In this document: positions 63,608 to 64,000 of the stretch, in pieces
Layout: every line of letters begins with the position of its first letter
Position numbering within the stretch: position 1 is the stretch's first letter
Assembly (NCBI RefSeq): GCF_000155615.1
Contig: NZ_DS989915.1
Coordinates: 1 to 64,000, forward strand
DNA: 64,000 nucleotides
DNA from: Alcanivorax sp. DG881
GTDB taxonomy: Bacteria > Pseudomonadota > Gammaproteobacteria > Pseudomonadales > Alcanivoracaceae
Reading direction: 5' to 3'
Position numbers and translations under genes: made by a program
Notes under the pieces: generated by a model
Database searches by the model: none
What the model was told of the DNA's origin: nothing
What the model saw: only the letters and a program-made list of their open reading frames with translations

Positions 63608-64000
63608 ATGACAATGCCCCGCATTCTTCCTCTGCTGATTGTCTCCCTGGCGCTGCTGCTGACGGGCTGTGATGACAGCAAGAATCGCCTGTCTGTACTC
63701 AGTGGCCCCACCATGGGGACGACCTGGAGCGTCAAATACACCGGTACCCCGGACGAAGGCGTGGAAGCGTTGAAGGGGGATATCGAAGCGGCGCTGGAGC
63801 AGGTGAACGCGGAGATGAGCACCTACCGCCCGGATTCCTCCCTGAGCCGCTTCAACGACGCCGAGCCGGGGACCCTGATGAACCTTCCCGCGGATACCGT
63901 AAAGGTGCTGCTGGCCGCGTTCTCTCTGTCGGAACAAACCGGTGGTGCCTATGACGTGACGGTGGGGCCGCTGGTTAACCTGTGGGGCTTCGGGCCGGAC
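63608..64000 (+). CDS. apbE: FAD:protein FMN transferase ApbE (5' part)
   Basis: The first 131 codons to the window end are visible. The product is a lipoprotein (MTMPRILPLLIVSLALLLTG, lipobox Cys following) anchored in the periplasm, and the ApbE start VLSGPTMGTTWSVKYTG and PDSSLSRFND are clear. ApbE attaches FMN to Thr of NqrB and NqrC, explaining its place after the nqr operon. A second ATG at 63614 is equally possible. Confidence 0.95.
   Translation, partial: MTMPRILPLLIVSLALLLTGCDDSKNRLSVLSGPTMGTTWSVKYTGTPDEGVEALKGDIEAALEQVNAEMSTYRPDSSLSRFNDAEPGTLMNLPADTVKVLLAAFSLSEQTGGAYDVTVGPLVNLWGFGPD

Overview
The window reads as chromosomal DNA of a marine, lipid- and hydrocarbon-using gammaproteobacterium, most likely Alcanivorax or a close relative. 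The reasons are the gene order, the protein similarities recalled by eye, a sodium-pumping NADH dehydrogenase (nqrABCDEF), an unusually long GAPDH, PsrA, several acyl-CoA thioesterases and a DUF1302/DUF1329/RND envelope cluster. Much of the core order (pyrD-rmf-rlmL; lexA-topA; psrA-nagZ-thioinosine phosphorylase; mfd-gap-nqr-apbE) is the order known from Pseudomonas aeruginosa, with other genes inserted. I saw no transposase, integrase, prophage or CRISPR array.

Layout. 1-4.6 kb: the 3' end of a tRNA-Asp, a possible 34-residue acidic micro-protein, a coiled-coil protein, a cyclic-nucleotide/rhodanese fusion, nadK and a YeaC-like protein. 4.8-10 kb: a VolA-like lipoprotein lipase and pepN. 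10.1-17.3 kb: a four-gene envelope operon (DUF1302, DUF1329, YCF48-like, RND/MMPL). 17.3-24.8 kb: a dispersed repeat, pyrD, rmf, rlmL, a glutaredoxin-like gene and a lexA-DUF1499-tatD operon. 24.8-31.2 kb: a universal stress protein, topA, a DUF6586-like protein and a second envelope pair (LolA-like protein plus outer-membrane barrel). 31.2-38.3 kb: psrA with its own operator, an L,D-transpeptidase, nagZ, an MscS channel, a purine-salvage pair, a CNNM/CBS protein and cysK. 38.5-45.6 kb: a small lipoprotein, a BaiN-type flavoprotein, and two long paralogues that each join a LuxR helix-turn-helix to an alpha/beta-hydrolase, separated by a thioesterase and a short-chain dehydrogenase. 45.6-49.9 kb: csiV and mfd. 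49.9-53.9 kb: an accessory island encoding a collagen-like secreted protein, a Tat-exported propeller-like protein, three tail-collar (MdpB-like) proteins and a GNAT. 54-57.2 kb: tesB, a uracil-DNA-glycosylase-family gene and gap. 57.4-64 kb: nqrABCDEF and the start of apbE.

Functional links visible in the order: ApbE supplies covalent FMN to NqrB and NqrC; thioinosine phosphorylase releases hypoxanthine that the adjacent phosphoribosyltransferase can salvage; LexA appears to head an operon containing the TatD nuclease; PsrA probably represses itself through two palindromes just upstream. The two most unusual loci are the twin LuxR-hydrolase fusions, in which the nucleophile position is Cys instead of Ser and one copy also lacks the catalytic His, and the collagen/propeller/tail-collar operon with stop-start overlaps (TAATG) at two of its junctions. 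A dispersed repeat of about 285 bp is present in two full copies, with a third, collapsed copy.
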